Positions 1 to 8,285 of a stretch of DNA of 64,000 nucleotides are shown piece by piece (within the stretch, counting starts at the first letter, position 1; each line of letters starts with the position of its first letter). The notes under the pieces are model-generated. The model saw only the letters and a program-made list of their open reading frames with translations. It was not told where the DNA came from and did not search any database. A program made the position numbers and the translations under genes. The stretch comes from Saprospiraceae bacterium (GTDB lineage Bacteria > Bacteroidota > Bacteroidia > Chitinophagales > Saprospiraceae): positions 124,001 to 188,000 of the forward strand of contig CATQHI010000009.1 of NCBI GenBank assembly GCA_958295895.1, given 5' to 3'.

Positions 1-317
1 TGGTACTTATCCACAAATTCCTGGGCGGAGGAAAGGGCTACCTGATTGAGGTACTTCTTCACCTCTTCCTCGGTCATACCGATACCGCGGTCGCGGATGG
101 TGAGGGTGCCGGCCTCCTGATCGACCATAATGTCAATGGTCTTATCGCTGTAATCCCCCCTGGCCTCTCCCTTACGGGCTAGGGTAGCTAGTTTACTCGT
201 GGCGTCGGTGGCATTAGAGACTAATTCCCGTAGGAAGATTTCCTGATCGGAGTACAGGAATTTCTTGATGATGGGGAAGATGTTCTCCGTCTGTACGGAT
301 ATGTTTCCTTTCTGCAT
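1..317 (-). CDS. htpG: HtpG (Hsp90) chaperone, N-terminal fragment
   Basis: The reading frame opens at the ATG complementary to 315-317 and runs off the left edge of the window, giving about 105 residues. It starts MQKGNISVQTENIF and continues with SDQEIFLRELVSNATDA, which is the Hsp90 N-terminal ATP-binding segment with the ATP-contacting Asn (motif LVSNATDA), followed by a DRGIGMTEEE stretch containing the Gly of the second nucleotide motif. HtpG is a cytosolic ATP-dependent chaperone. Identity is clear from the sequence; the middle and C-terminal domains lie outside the window. The upstream 215 bases carry REP-like repeats rather than an obvious promoter. Confidence 0.95.
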   Translation of the reverse strand, partial: MQKGNISVQTENIFPIIKKFLYSDQEIFLRELVSNATDATSKLATLARKGEARGDYSDKTIDIMVDQEAGTLTIRDRGIGMTEEEVKKYLNQVALSSAQEFVDKY

Positions 318-383
318 GGTGGTTGATTTTGGTGGGAGAAGCACAAGATGTATTCCAGCCAGCTACCGCTGTCATTTTGTCGG

Positions 384-412
384 GTACAATGCTGCTTCCG
401 GCTGCGCTTAGA
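384..412 (+). repeat. REP-like element, degenerate copy
   Basis: The stretch beginning GTACAATGC and ending CTTCCGGCTGCGC resembles the longer copies at 481-534 (minus) and 35072-35130 (plus): the same GTACAATGC opening and the same CTCCGGCTGCG hairpin arm, with the middle shortened. It lies in the gene-free spacer 318-532 between htpG and nadD. Read as a degenerate member of an intergenic hairpin repeat family. Confidence 0.45.
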
Positions 413-480
413 TGTTTCGAGACATTCGCTATCTCAGATGAGGATGTCGCACCATTTTAACTCAGGTCGCCGCCAGGGCG

Positions 481-534
481 GCTCTCGCAGCCGGAGGCTG
501 CTACGTCTACCGCTGCCGGAGGCCGCATTGTACT
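481..534 (-). repeat. REP-like element with two hairpins
   Basis: Read on the minus strand it begins GTACAATGCGG and contains two short stem-loops with a TCC loop, the second being GCAGCC-TCC-GGCTGC. It matches the copy at 35072-35130 over about 50 bases by eye. It ends inside the stop region of nadD. Such paired hairpins are typical of REP/BIME elements moved by TnpA-REP (RAYT) enzymes; no such enzyme is in this window. Confidence 0.6.
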
Positions 535-1114
535 ACCGGTACAGCCCCGATTTTTCCAGCTCCTCCGCCACCGCATCGGGCACCAGGTACCGAATGCTAT
601 GCCCCTCCTTAATACACGCCCGCACGTAGGTGGCCGATAGGTGCATCAGCGGCGCGTCGTACACCGTCACGCTGGGGTGAGTAGCCAGGTCGCCGCCCTC
701 CTGCCCGGGCCGGCGGTAGACCTGGATCCGGTAGTCCCGTAGGATAATGTTCGCGTTCTTCCACCTGGGCAGGGAGGCCAGGTTATCGCTACCCATGAGG
801 AGGGTGAAGTCGTAGTCGCGGTACTTGTCGCGCAGCACGGCCAGGGTGTCGATGGTGTAGGAGGGCTTGGGGAGGTCGAACTCCACGCGGCTGGCCCGCA
901 GGCGAGGGGTGTCACCGATGGCTAGTTCTACCAGGTGGAGGCGGTCGTGATCGCGGGCCAGACTGCCGCTACTTTTGAAGGGATTCTGGGGACTCACCAC
1001 TAGCCATACCTCATCGAGGGCGGTCTGGGTAGCCATGAAGTTGGCCAGGATCATGTGCCCGGTGTGTACCGGATTGAAGGAACCGAAGAAGAGACCGATG
1101 TGCCGCCGGGCCAT
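533..1114 (-). CDS. nadD: Nicotinate-nucleotide adenylyltransferase
   Basis: This 193-residue protein transfers AMP from ATP to nicotinate mononucleotide in NAD synthesis. The nucleotidyltransferase motif GSFNPVHTGH is at residues 11-20 and the second signature LSATYVR is near residue 165; length is normal for NadD. I chose the ATG at 1114 (MARRHIGLFFGSF) because the longer frame to 1177 would overlap the gene ending at 1125 and adds residues unlike the family. The gap to the upstream gene is 10 bases, so it is probably the last gene of a minus-strand operon with the two genes to its right. Confidence 0.93.
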   Translation of the reverse strand: MARRHIGLFFGSFNPVHTGHMILANFMATQTALDEVWLVVSPQNPFKSSGSLARDHDRLHLVELAIGDTPRLRASRVEFDLPKPSYTIDTLAVLRDKYRDYDFTLLMGSDNLASLPRWKNANIILRDYRIQVYRRPGQEGGDLATHPSVTVYDAPLMHLSATYVRACIKEGHSIRYLVPDAVAEELEKSGLYR

Positions 1115-1124
1115 GCAGGGGTAC

Positions 1125-2105
1125 TTAGTAACAGGAAGTGGAAGGATAGGGGACCACGATAAAAAAACCTTCCTCACCCTGTTCCTGGTACAGCGGCATC
1201 AGTAGGTAGCCGGAGCAGGGCGCGGCGATGGGTCCGCTGGCATCATCGGCCAGTACCGTCCCCTCCGCTACCGGCTGAAAGTTCGCGTAGCCCGGCCGCA
1301 TGGCGAAACCCTTCCCGTCAGAGCGGTCGATGCGATGGACGTAGGCCAGTTCTAACAAAGGGGGGGCACCCGCGGCGGCCCGGCGCAGGGTCTCCTCGTG
1401 GTGGGTACTGACGTCTTCGGTACGCACGCAGCCTACGGAGCGCAGCAGGTTGACGGTAGCGGCCAGGGCCCGCTCCACGGAGGTCGGATCGGTATGCGCG
1501 CCGGCCTCGAAGGTGATGGCCCGGCTCGGTCGCTCGAAGTCGAACTCCCCGCCCCGGAAGTAGCTGAGCGTGGTTCCCTGGAGGTTGCTAAGCATACCCT
1601 TGATGACCGGCACGCCGAGCTCAGTGGCTAGCAGTAAGCTTGGACGGTCATCGCCGGTGACGGCGAATACTCCCCCCGCGGCCGTGGTGGTATGCAGATC
1701 GAGCAGGATGAGCTCGCTGGCCGGGGTCTCGTCGAGAGCGTGGGCGATGGCGGCCAGCAGTCCGTCGAGCTCCCGGTCTTCGGAGGTGGCCTGCTCGCGC
1801 CGAATACCGGGGTTCCAGATACGGTTCAGGTCGGTGTCGATATAGCGGTGACCGCTGCGCAGAGCGGCCAGGTTACCCCGCAGGGCGAGTAGTTCCCCCC
1901 GAAAGCTGAAGCCCGGATTGACGAGGGGCTCCTCCCGCAGGAGGTCGAAGAGCTGCTCGAGGGCCATTACGCCGGCCGGCTCGTTGCCGTGAATACCGCC
2001 GATGGCCACGACGAGCGGCCCCCGCTCCTCACCGATATAGTGACCGATCACCCGTGGAGATTCTCCCAGCCCCCGGCTACTCTGGCGCTCGCTCTTTCGC
2101 TGCAT
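1125..2105 (-). CDS. Succinylglutamate desuccinylase/aspartoacylase family hydrolase
   Basis: A 326-residue zinc hydrolase of the AspA/AstE branch of the M14-like fold. The zinc site is visible as HGNE in GGIHGNEPAG near residue 40 and as the DLHTTT histidine near residue 140; DTDLNR supplies the Asn-Arg pair of the family. Family members cleave N-acyl amino acids or other amide or ester substrates, and the sequence does not tell which. Its ATG overlaps the stop of the upstream membrane-protein gene (TGATG), which points to translational coupling. Confidence 0.85.
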   Translation of the reverse strand: MQRKSERQSSRGLGESPRVIGHYIGEERGPLVVAIGGIHGNEPAGVMALEQLFDLLREEPLVNPGFSFRGELLALRGNLAALRSGHRYIDTDLNRIWNPGIRREQATSEDRELDGLLAAIAHALDETPASELILLDLHTTTAAGGVFAVTGDDRPSLLLATELGVPVIKGMLSNLQGTTLSYFRGGEFDFERPSRAITFEAGAHTDPTSVERALAATVNLLRSVGCVRTEDVSTHHEETLRRAAAGAPPLLELAYVHRIDRSDGKGFAMRPGYANFQPVAEGTVLADDASGPIAAPCSGYLLMPLYQEQGEEGFFIVVPYPSTSCY

Positions 2106-2785
2106 CAGTAATAAAATTTAAGGGCGACAAACTGTGCCACGAAACCCAGCGAATAGCCTACGTAAAGCTGTAGCCGATCGTGAGCACCGAGCGCCAGTCG
2201 TGCCGTACCCACCAGCCCCGCCAGTAGTACGGTAAGTACCACGACCAGGCGGGGCCCCACCAGCCAGTCGCCCAGCGAAATACTGTTCGCTCCGAAGGCA
2301 CCGAGCAGGATGATGCTTACCGCTACCAGCCCCCCCATACCCGTGGCGTGCAGACTGATCTTGTCGAGTAGGTTGATGACAAAGGCCACTACCAGGGCGA
2401 TCACCACCCCCAGCATGAAGGAATTAAAGAGGGTCGGCATCTCGTTGCCCTTGTTGAAGTTCCAGTAGATCCAGAAGTAGAGCACCATGACGAGCAGCAG
2501 CGGCCCGATACGTTCGGACTTTTCCTCCATCATCATGCTGTTGATCATGTTGAGGCGCGCCATGATGAATACGGCGATTACCGGGATCACGAAGGTGTCC
2601 AGAAAAATCAGGATCAAATTGCCCATGGCGCGTGAGTCCCCCAGCTCCGTAGTGCCGAAAAGGTAGGGGTTGATCCCCACCAGCAGGAGAAAAATGTAGG
2701 TCGGCAGTAGGAGTGGATGAAACAGCGCACTCACCACTAGGGCCGGCCAGGGGCGGGAAGGTGTGGCCAGGGCGTCATCAGGCAT
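2105..2785 (-). CDS. Conserved Bacteroidota membrane protein
   Basis: A 226-residue protein with about six hydrophobic segments, starting with the phrase FHPLLLPTYIFLL near residue 22, which I recognise as a recurrent opening of an uncharacterised Bacteroidota membrane family. A late KISLHATGMGG stretch resembles the histidine motif of PAP2 phosphatases, but the remaining PAP2 signature residues are not evident, so I do not assign phosphatase activity. It overlaps the downstream hydrolase by one base. Location is the inner membrane by inference. Confidence 0.75.
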   Translation of the reverse strand: MPDDALATPSRPWPALVVSALFHPLLLPTYIFLLLVGINPYLFGTTELGDSRAMGNLILIFLDTFVIPVIAVFIMARLNMINSMMMEEKSERIGPLLLVMVLYFWIYWNFNKGNEMPTLFNSFMLGVVIALVVAFVINLLDKISLHATGMGGLVAVSIILLGAFGANSISLGDWLVGPRLVVVLTVLLAGLVGTARLALGAHDRLQLYVGYSLGFVAQFVALKFYY

Positions 2786-2800
2786 ACCGCAAAAGTAGGA

Positions 2801-4735
2801 CTAAAAGATCAAGCGGAAGGTCGTACGGCGGTTGCCGGCCCGGCCCTCCTCGGTGGTATTGGGAGCTACGGGACGGGTTTCTCCGTAACCTACCGCCGTG
2901 ATGCGTTCGGCGGCAATGCCCTGGCTTTCCAGATAAGTCTTTACCCGACGGGCCCGCCGCTCGCTCAGGGCCTGGTTGGCCGTTTCGCTGCCTACGTCGT
3001 CGGTGTGGCCGGCGATTTCTACGGAGACGTCGGGCTGGTCGCGCAGCAGAGTGGCGAGCCGGTCCAGCTCCTCGGTGGACAGCCCGATCAATTCGTCGCT
3101 AGCCGTTGCAAAAAAGACGTTGCGTAGTACGATGGCCCCATCCGCCTCGGCTTCGGGAGCGGAGGCAAGTTCCTCCACGGGCTGGAGGCGTATCATCAAT
3201 TTGAAGGGTTCGGTGACTGAAAAGGTGTCGGTGAGAGAAAAATGATCGGAGTAGAATACGTAGCCCGATTTCTCGACCGTAAAGCCGTACTCTAGGCCAA
3301 TCGGTAAGACGGTGAGGTAGTGCCCGTCGCTATCCGTGGCACGCACGGTAACTCTGCTGCCCGGTGTTTGGGGCTGTAGTCGGACATCGGCTACGAGGGG
3401 CTGCTCCGTCCGGTCGTCGACGACCGTGACTTCTACGTAGGTGGCCGCCACCGGTCGCAGGGCCTCGGGCAGCTCAAAGGTATAGATGTCGATGTCGTCG
3501 GCTACGCCCTTGCTGAAGTAGGCCGCCTTGCCGTCGAGAGCGATGAACAGGTTGGTCTCCTCGCCGGGGGTATTGATGGGATAACCCAGGTTGACGGGCG
3601 GTTGCCACTGGTTAGACTCACTGAGGGTGGTTTTAAACAGGTCCGCCCCGCCCATGCCCGCCCGCCCGCTGGTGGTGAAGTAAAGCGTCTTGTTGTCCGC
3701 CGCCCAGAAGGGGTAGCGATCGTTGGCCGCAGTGTTGATGCCGGGGCCCAGGTTGACCGGTTTACCCCACCCCCCGCCGGGCTGCCGGCCCGCTACGTAC
3801 AGGTCGTCCTGTCCCAGTCCGCCCTCCCGGTTGCTGGCGAAAAACAGGAGGCTCCCGTCCTGGGAGAGACTAGGCTGGCTCTCGGAGTAGCGGGTGTTGA
3901 TCACGGGACCCAGGTTGACCGCCTCGGTCCAGCGCCCCCCTACCCGGGTACTCCCGTAGAGATCGCAGCCCCCCACCCCCTCCCGCCGCCCGCAGCCGGT
4001 AAAGACCAGGTAGTTACCGTCTGCCGTGATGCTCTGTGCCCCCTCGTTCAGACTAGTGTTTACGCCCGTAAGGGGGACGGCGGTAGACCACGTTCCATCC
4101 GGTTGCCTGGTACTCTCGTAAAAATCCTCCTGTCGGCGGTCCACGCGGCGGGTAAAGATCAGGCGCTGTCCGTCTACGCTGAGACTGGGAAAATATTCCA
4201 GACTAGTAGGGGTATTGACGCCGGGGCCGAGCGGTGTGGGAGCGAAGGGATAGGGATGAGCGGCCAGCTCGGCTACGGTACGTGCCTGCTTGACCAGCTT
4301 GCGGGCTGCGTCGATGGTCGAGGCACGCCCCCCGCTACGGGCCGCGGCGAGGTAGGCTTCGTACTCCCGGAGCGCGGCGGCGTACTCCCCCGCCTGGGTA
4401 TACACGTCACCCAGCATGCGGTAGGCCCGGTCCGTCTTACCCCCATCGAGGCCGATCCCCCGGGTGATGGCGGCAATGGCCTCCGGGTAGCGGTGCTGAT
4501 ACTGATCGATCTCCCCCTCGAGGAAGTAGAGCTCGGCTACCTTCGGATACTTCTTGATCAGTTTGGCGAGGCGTAGTGTAGCGTCGTCAAAGCGCTGGAG
4601 GGTCATCAGCGACTGCACGGCCGTCAGCTCCTCCAGGTCGCGACGCTTAAGCTCCTGACCTGCCTGAGCCGATAGCGGCACGGCGAGGTAACAGAGCAGC
4701 AGAACACCCAGGAGGCGTAGGCAGAAGCGAGGCAT
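2801..4735 (-). CDS. OmpA-family lipoprotein-like protein with TPR and PD40 repeats
   Basis: A 644-residue envelope protein. Layout: signal peptide MPRFCLRLLGVLLLCYLAVP, a TPR-like helical region to about residue 150, a six-bladed PD40/WD40-like region with repeated VNLG.(I/V)NT and LYF.S motifs (about 165-420), a carboxypeptidase-regulatory-like beta domain (about 430-520), and a C-terminal OmpA domain with the peptidoglycan-binding pattern GHTDDVGSE...LSERRA. This architecture is common in Bacteroidota, where OmpA domains anchor outer-membrane machinery to peptidoglycan. I used the ATG at 4735 because it begins a clean signal peptide; the longer frame would overlap the upstream TPR gene. 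Confidence 0.9.
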   Translation of the reverse strand: MPRFCLRLLGVLLLCYLAVPLSAQAGQELKRRDLEELTAVQSLMTLQRFDDATLRLAKLIKKYPKVAELYFLEGEIDQYQHRYPEAIAAITRGIGLDGGKTDRAYRMLGDVYTQAGEYAAALREYEAYLAAARSGGRASTIDAARKLVKQARTVAELAAHPYPFAPTPLGPGVNTPTSLEYFPSLSVDGQRLIFTRRVDRRQEDFYESTRQPDGTWSTAVPLTGVNTSLNEGAQSITADGNYLVFTGCGRREGVGGCDLYGSTRVGGRWTEAVNLGPVINTRYSESQPSLSQDGSLLFFASNREGGLGQDDLYVAGRQPGGGWGKPVNLGPGINTAANDRYPFWAADNKTLYFTTSGRAGMGGADLFKTTLSESNQWQPPVNLGYPINTPGEETNLFIALDGKAAYFSKGVADDIDIYTFELPEALRPVAATYVEVTVVDDRTEQPLVADVRLQPQTPGSRVTVRATDSDGHYLTVLPIGLEYGFTVEKSGYVFYSDHFSLTDTFSVTEPFKLMIRLQPVEELASAPEAEADGAIVLRNVFFATASDELIGLSTEELDRLATLLRDQPDVSVEIAGHTDDVGSETANQALSERRARRVKTYLESQGIAAERITAVGYGETRPVAPNTTEEGRAGNRRTTFRLIF

Positions 4736-4796
4736 GATGGACGGTAGACGCGTACGTAGATGCAACGAAGTCAGTGCCCGAATAGTACGCCGGAAG

Positions 4797-5729
4797 CTAG
4801 GCCGAGCGGGCCGTGTCGAGCAAGTTGCGAATCGTGGTTTCCTCCGGTGCCTTGTGATCGGGGGGGGATGCCAAGGCACGCTCCAGGGCTACGATAGCGT
4901 CCGACTTGCGTCCGGCCCGTAGGTAGAGTTCTCCGAGCTGGAAGGCCACCCGGCGGTCGTAGCGGTCCAGGCTAGCGATCCGCTGCTTGCGCTTCGTGAA
5001 CATGCCGTAGGCGCGCATGGCATCCGTGAGTTGGCCGAGTTGGAGGTAGGCATCGCCGAGGGCCACCTGAGCCATCCAGTAGATGGACTGGTGGGGGATA
5101 CTGTTTTTGGTCACGGCTTCGAAGTCGGCGGCCGCGGCGGGCACGTCGTTCAGGCGCAGGTTGACCAGTCCCCTACCGTAGTAGCTCTCGGGCATCAGGG
5201 GGTTGATGGAAATGCTCTTGGAATAGTCGTAGAGGGCATCCTTGTCGTTGCCGAGTCGGTAATTGATAAAGCCGCGCCGCTCGTAGGCCTGGGCGTGACG
5301 CTCGAAGCGACTGACGACCTTGGTCATCAGTTTCAGGGCCTCCTGCTCGTTGTCGCGCTGGTCGACCAGCTCACGACCGTGGTTGAAGAGTTGTACGGTG
5401 GTGCGGTCGCTCTTGGGCTCGAGCTGGTGGTGGTCGATCATGACCCCGGCATCGAGGCGCCAGAGGTTAAGGCTTCCGGCAATACTGAAGGTCACTACGC
5501 GCTCCAACAGATTGAGGGTGTTGAGCCAGAGGCGCTCGGTGCTAGGTAGTACGGTGCGGGGTACGTCCAGGGTGAGTTCTTCCTCCTTGAAGATCGTTTC
5601 GGGCTTCAGGAGGATGTCGTTCTTGTAATAATTTTCCATCCGGTGAGCGTACTGCTCCATAACCTGGCTAAATGCCCGGCGGGAGCCAAACTCCAACTGT
5701 CCCGCGATGATCACTTTGTACTCAGACAT
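4797..5729 (-). CDS. TPR-repeat protein
   Basis: A 310-residue protein with tetratricopeptide repeats from about residue 120 to the end (for example YERRGFINYRLGNDKDALYDY and YYGRGLVNLRLNDVPAAAADF type units). There is no signal peptide or membrane segment, so it is probably cytosolic. The first 110 residues match nothing I know. Sixty-one bases separate it from the PD40/OmpA gene downstream and the two may be cotranscribed. A box CACCTTTG (minus strand, near 5779-5786) lies about 50 bases upstream and resembles the Bacteroidota -7 element. Confidence 0.8.
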   Translation of the reverse strand: MSEYKVIIAGQLEFGSRRAFSQVMEQYAHRMENYYKNDILLKPETIFKEEELTLDVPRTVLPSTERLWLNTLNLLERVVTFSIAGSLNLWRLDAGVMIDHHQLEPKSDRTTVQLFNHGRELVDQRDNEQEALKLMTKVVSRFERHAQAYERRGFINYRLGNDKDALYDYSKSISINPLMPESYYGRGLVNLRLNDVPAAAADFEAVTKNSIPHQSIYWMAQVALGDAYLQLGQLTDAMRAYGMFTKRKQRIASLDRYDRRVAFQLGELYLRAGRKSDAIVALERALASPPDHKAPEETTIRNLLDTARSA

Positions 5730-5798
5730 TTCCCTACTGCTTCTTGTCCCCCCTTATTTTCAACTGAGGCCTAGGCGCAAAGGTGCGGATATTCTAAT

Positions 5799-5837
5799 GA
5801 AAAGAGGGTGCCTCCACACTGGAGACACCCTCTTTTC
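5799..5837 (-). terminator. Intrinsic terminator after the TSP3/OmpA gene
   Basis: A long near-perfect hairpin: the arm GAAAAGAGGGTG plus CTCC pairs with GGAG plus CACCCTCTTTTC around an ACACT loop, with one unpaired base on each side. It lies 25 bases beyond the stop of the porin gene at 5862. The A/T-rich arm ends give a U-tract on either strand, so it could also work toward the plus strand. Confidence 0.85.
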
Positions 5838-5861
5838 GCAAAATCGGTGGGTTGCTCGCGC

Positions 5862-7559
5862 TTAGTTGCGCAGATCGATCATCCGGGTGGGCTCGGTGGC
5901 TACCGGAATGACGACCCGGTTTTCCCGCAGCGTAGCACCTACGGGCTGCTTCTCACCGAAACCGATCATACTCAGGTTGGCCGGATCGGCACCCTGCTGC
6001 TCGGAGTAGTCGCTGGCGGAGCCGGCACGACGCTCGGAGAGGCCCTGGTTGTACTCATCCGAAGCGCGCCGGTCGGCGTGACCCTCGTAGCGAATCTCGA
6101 AGTCTTCGGCACCGGGCAGCGCCAGGAAGCGGTCGATCTCCTCGATGATTACCCGGTCGGGGCGGTTGAGGCTAGACACATCCGTGGGGAAGAAGATGCG
6201 GTCGATCATGATCGTACCGTTGATCGAGTCGACGCGGATGTGCTCGAAGTCCTGCCCCTCGAGGAGCTGACCGTAGCGGGTGATACGCTCCTGTAGGTTC
6301 TCAGGACGGTCATTAGGCAGCGGACAGCCGTTGCGCTCGGCAACACCGGCCTCATCGGGGCATTCGTCGTCCTTATCGGCGATGCCGTCACCGTCGCGGT
6401 CGGGGCAGCCGTTGGTGGCAGCGGGGCCGGCCTCGGCGGGGCATTCGTCATCCTTATCGGCAATGCCATCACCGTCGCCGTCGGGGCAGCCGTTCAGGCT
6501 AGCCAGGCCGGCCTCATCGGGGCATTCGTCATCCTTATCGGCTACGCCATCGCCGTCGCCGTCGGGGCAGCCGTTGGTGGCGGCGGTACCGGGCTCGGTG
6601 GGGCATTCGTCATCTTTGTCGGCTATACCGTCGCTATCACCGTCGGGGCAACCATTCAGGTTGGCTACGCCGGGCTCGTTGGGGCATTCATCGTCCTTGT
6701 CGGCTACACCGTCGCCGTCGGCGTCAGGACAGCCGTTGGTGTTCTCGGGGCCGGGCTGGGTGGGGCACTCGTCGCTCTCGTCGGGGATACCATCACGGTC
6801 AGCGTCGCGGGCGCCGAAGCCAGCCGCATAGGTCAGACCGATGAAATTGTACTTATCGCCCTCATTGGAATTACCGATGGCGCTGGAAACACCGTCAATG
6901 AGGTCAGAACCGGAAAACCGTACCCGGTATTCGATACCTAGGCTAGACTTGGGCGAGAGGTAGTAGCGTAGTCCGGCACCTACCGGAAATACAACACTAC
7001 CGGTCTCATTTTCGCGATCGGCGACGTCCCTAGCGACCAGCGCGGGATCGGCACTGGTACCGGCACCGTATTCTACCGGGCTGTCGCCCCAGATACCGTA
7101 GCCTATACCTACGCTGAGGTAGGGCGAGATACCCGGGCGGAAGGTGTAATCATCACTGAACCGGCTGCTGAAGAAAGGCTCGATATCGAGACTAAGGCTG
7201 GGCTCGAGTACGGACGACTCGATCTGGGCATCAAGCGCCTGAATCGCCTGGTCTTCGGCCTTATCCGAATTGTTCTGTAGGATGCCATACATCAGTTGCA
7301 GGCGTAGGGAGAAGACATTACCCAGGCGGCGGCGGAGAAAGACAGCCCCGGCGGGACTGATTTGATCGAAGGAAGGGAAGCTGTTATCGGTAAGGTCTCC
7401 GGCCAGTGCGCTTCCTCCCAACTTAAGGCCGAACTCCCAGGGGTAGGGGCTTTCGGGCGTCTCGGTGCTGAGGGGTAGACTGGTGGTGACTAGGCTATCC
7501 TGGCCGTACACGGTTATACTAGTGAGGACCGCGAAAACGAAAAGTAGTTGCTTAAGCAT
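5862..7559 (-). CDS. OmpA-family porin with thrombospondin type-3 repeats
   Basis: A 565-residue outer-membrane protein. Residues 1-19 form a signal peptide ending VYGQ, about 20-245 form an eight-strand-type barrel region, about 250-410 hold six calcium-binding thrombospondin type-3 repeats of the pattern DGDGIADKDDECP...NGCP, and the C-terminus is an OmpA peptidoglycan-binding domain with YEGHADRRASDEYN and LSERRA. Such proteins tether the outer membrane to the cell wall. It has its own terminator (5799-5837) and stands alone, with 187 bases of upstream spacer in which I see no convincing -7 box. Confidence 0.92.
   Translation of the reverse strand: MLKQLLFVFAVLTSITVYGQDSLVTTSLPLSTETPESPYPWEFGLKLGGSALAGDLTDNSFPSFDQISPAGAVFLRRRLGNVFSLRLQLMYGILQNNSDKAEDQAIQALDAQIESSVLEPSLSLDIEPFFSSRFSDDYTFRPGISPYLSVGIGYGIWGDSPVEYGAGTSADPALVARDVADRENETGSVVFPVGAGLRYYLSPKSSLGIEYRVRFSGSDLIDGVSSAIGNSNEGDKYNFIGLTYAAGFGARDADRDGIPDESDECPTQPGPENTNGCPDADGDGVADKDDECPNEPGVANLNGCPDGDSDGIADKDDECPTEPGTAATNGCPDGDGDGVADKDDECPDEAGLASLNGCPDGDGDGIADKDDECPAEAGPAATNGCPDRDGDGIADKDDECPDEAGVAERNGCPLPNDRPENLQERITRYGQLLEGQDFEHIRVDSINGTIMIDRIFFPTDVSSLNRPDRVIIEEIDRFLALPGAEDFEIRYEGHADRRASDEYNQGLSERRAGSASDYSEQQGADPANLSMIGFGEKQPVGATLRENRVVIPVATEPTRMIDLRN
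6290..6790 (-). repeat. Six in-gene thrombospondin type-3 coding repeats
   Basis: About 25-residue units, each coding D-D-D-G-I/V-A-D-K-D-D-E-C-P and ending NGCP, repeat six times inside the porin gene. The DNA is also visibly repetitive (recurrent GGGCATTCGTC and GGGCAGCCGTT phrases on the plus strand), so slippage or recombination could change copy number. Confidence 0.85.
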
Positions 7560-7746
7560 ATGGTGCGGGTTTGACGTTTGGTTGTGTGCTAGGTAATGGG
7601 ACCCCCGGACTTGGTTTGGGCCATTTAACGGTTTATCGCTTACGTCCCCTTTTTGTTCGGGTTCGTAAGTTTAAGGGTGCAATTTTAGGGCTTAAACCTA
7701 TTACGGAGTTAGTAATTGTGTGAATTGCCCACTTTCACCCTCCGGC

Positions 7747-8238
7747 TCAGTAACTTCTTTGGTGAAACCGCAGTAGGTGGTTCGGAGCTCGCTCGTGGTA
7801 AAGTTCGAGCAGAAGACTTCCACGTTTGCCGCCTTTAGGGGGGAAAATGATCTTTAGGGGGTTGTGCACGTAACCATCCTCCCCAAAGAGAGAAAGTTGG
7901 TGGCGCAACTTGGGAGGAAGGCGAAAGGCCCGCAGCTCCGCCACGTCAGCCGGCAGGGGAAGCTCACCGTAGCCGTGCTCGGTCAGAAAGCCCCGGACCA
8001 TGGCGTAGGAACGCTCCAACGTACCCCCGGCAAAGGTGATGCGAAAACAGTAGCCATCGCAGCGCCCACCGTGCAGCTCGGTACCGGCTGCTGGAAATGC
8101 GTGCCGTAGCGGTTTGACCGGCTCCTCTTCTGCCTCCACTCTGGGTTCCACCCTGGGTTCCACCGCCCGCGGGCTACCTTCGTAGGAGGCAATGAATACC
8201 GGTCGGCGTGCCGGCCGCAAACTAGTGCGCGGGGCCAT
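7747..8238 (-). CDS. Hypothetical protein
   Basis: A protein of about 163 residues that I do not recognise. It has an Arg/Ala/Pro/Glu-rich first 50 residues, a middle CDGYCFRITFAGG segment, and a basic C-terminus ending FHQRSY. There is no signal peptide or membrane segment. I chose the ATG at 8238 over the TTG at 8271 because a TAGTTTTG box (minus strand, 8259-8266) fits the Bacteroidota -7 consensus and leaves about 20 bases to 8238. It is divergent from the thioesterase gene. Confidence 0.6.
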   Translation of the reverse strand: MAPRTSLRPARRPVFIASYEGSPRAVEPRVEPRVEAEEEPVKPLRHAFPAAGTELHGGRCDGYCFRITFAGGTLERSYAMVRGFLTEHGYGELPLPADVAELRAFRLPPKLRHQLSLFGEDGYVHNPLKIIFPPKGGKRGSLLLELYHERAPNHLLRFHQRSY

Positions 8239-8258
8239 ACAAGCTGTTTTGAGTGACC

Positions 8259-8285
8259 CAAAACTAAACAAATAGTTTTACTTTG
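8259..8285. promoter_or_regulatory. Divergent pair of Bacteroidota -7 boxes
   Basis: On the minus strand TAGTTTTG (8259-8266) matches TAnnTTTG and serves the hypothetical gene to the left. On the plus strand TTACTTTG (8278-8285) is one base off the consensus and faces the thioesterase gene. Both are inferred from the known consensus only. Confidence 0.5.

Noticed and set aside
2105-2785. PAP2 phosphatase assignment
   Set aside because: Only a loose SLHATG likeness; the other PAP2 motifs are not visible.
3602-4576. A 324-codon plus-strand open frame
   Set aside because: It is the antisense of the PD40/OmpA gene; its composition follows from the repeats on the other strand.
6290-6790. Periodic DNA that might be a CRISPR or satellite
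   Set aside because: The period is in frame and encodes calcium-binding thrombospondin type-3 repeats; there are no unique spacers.
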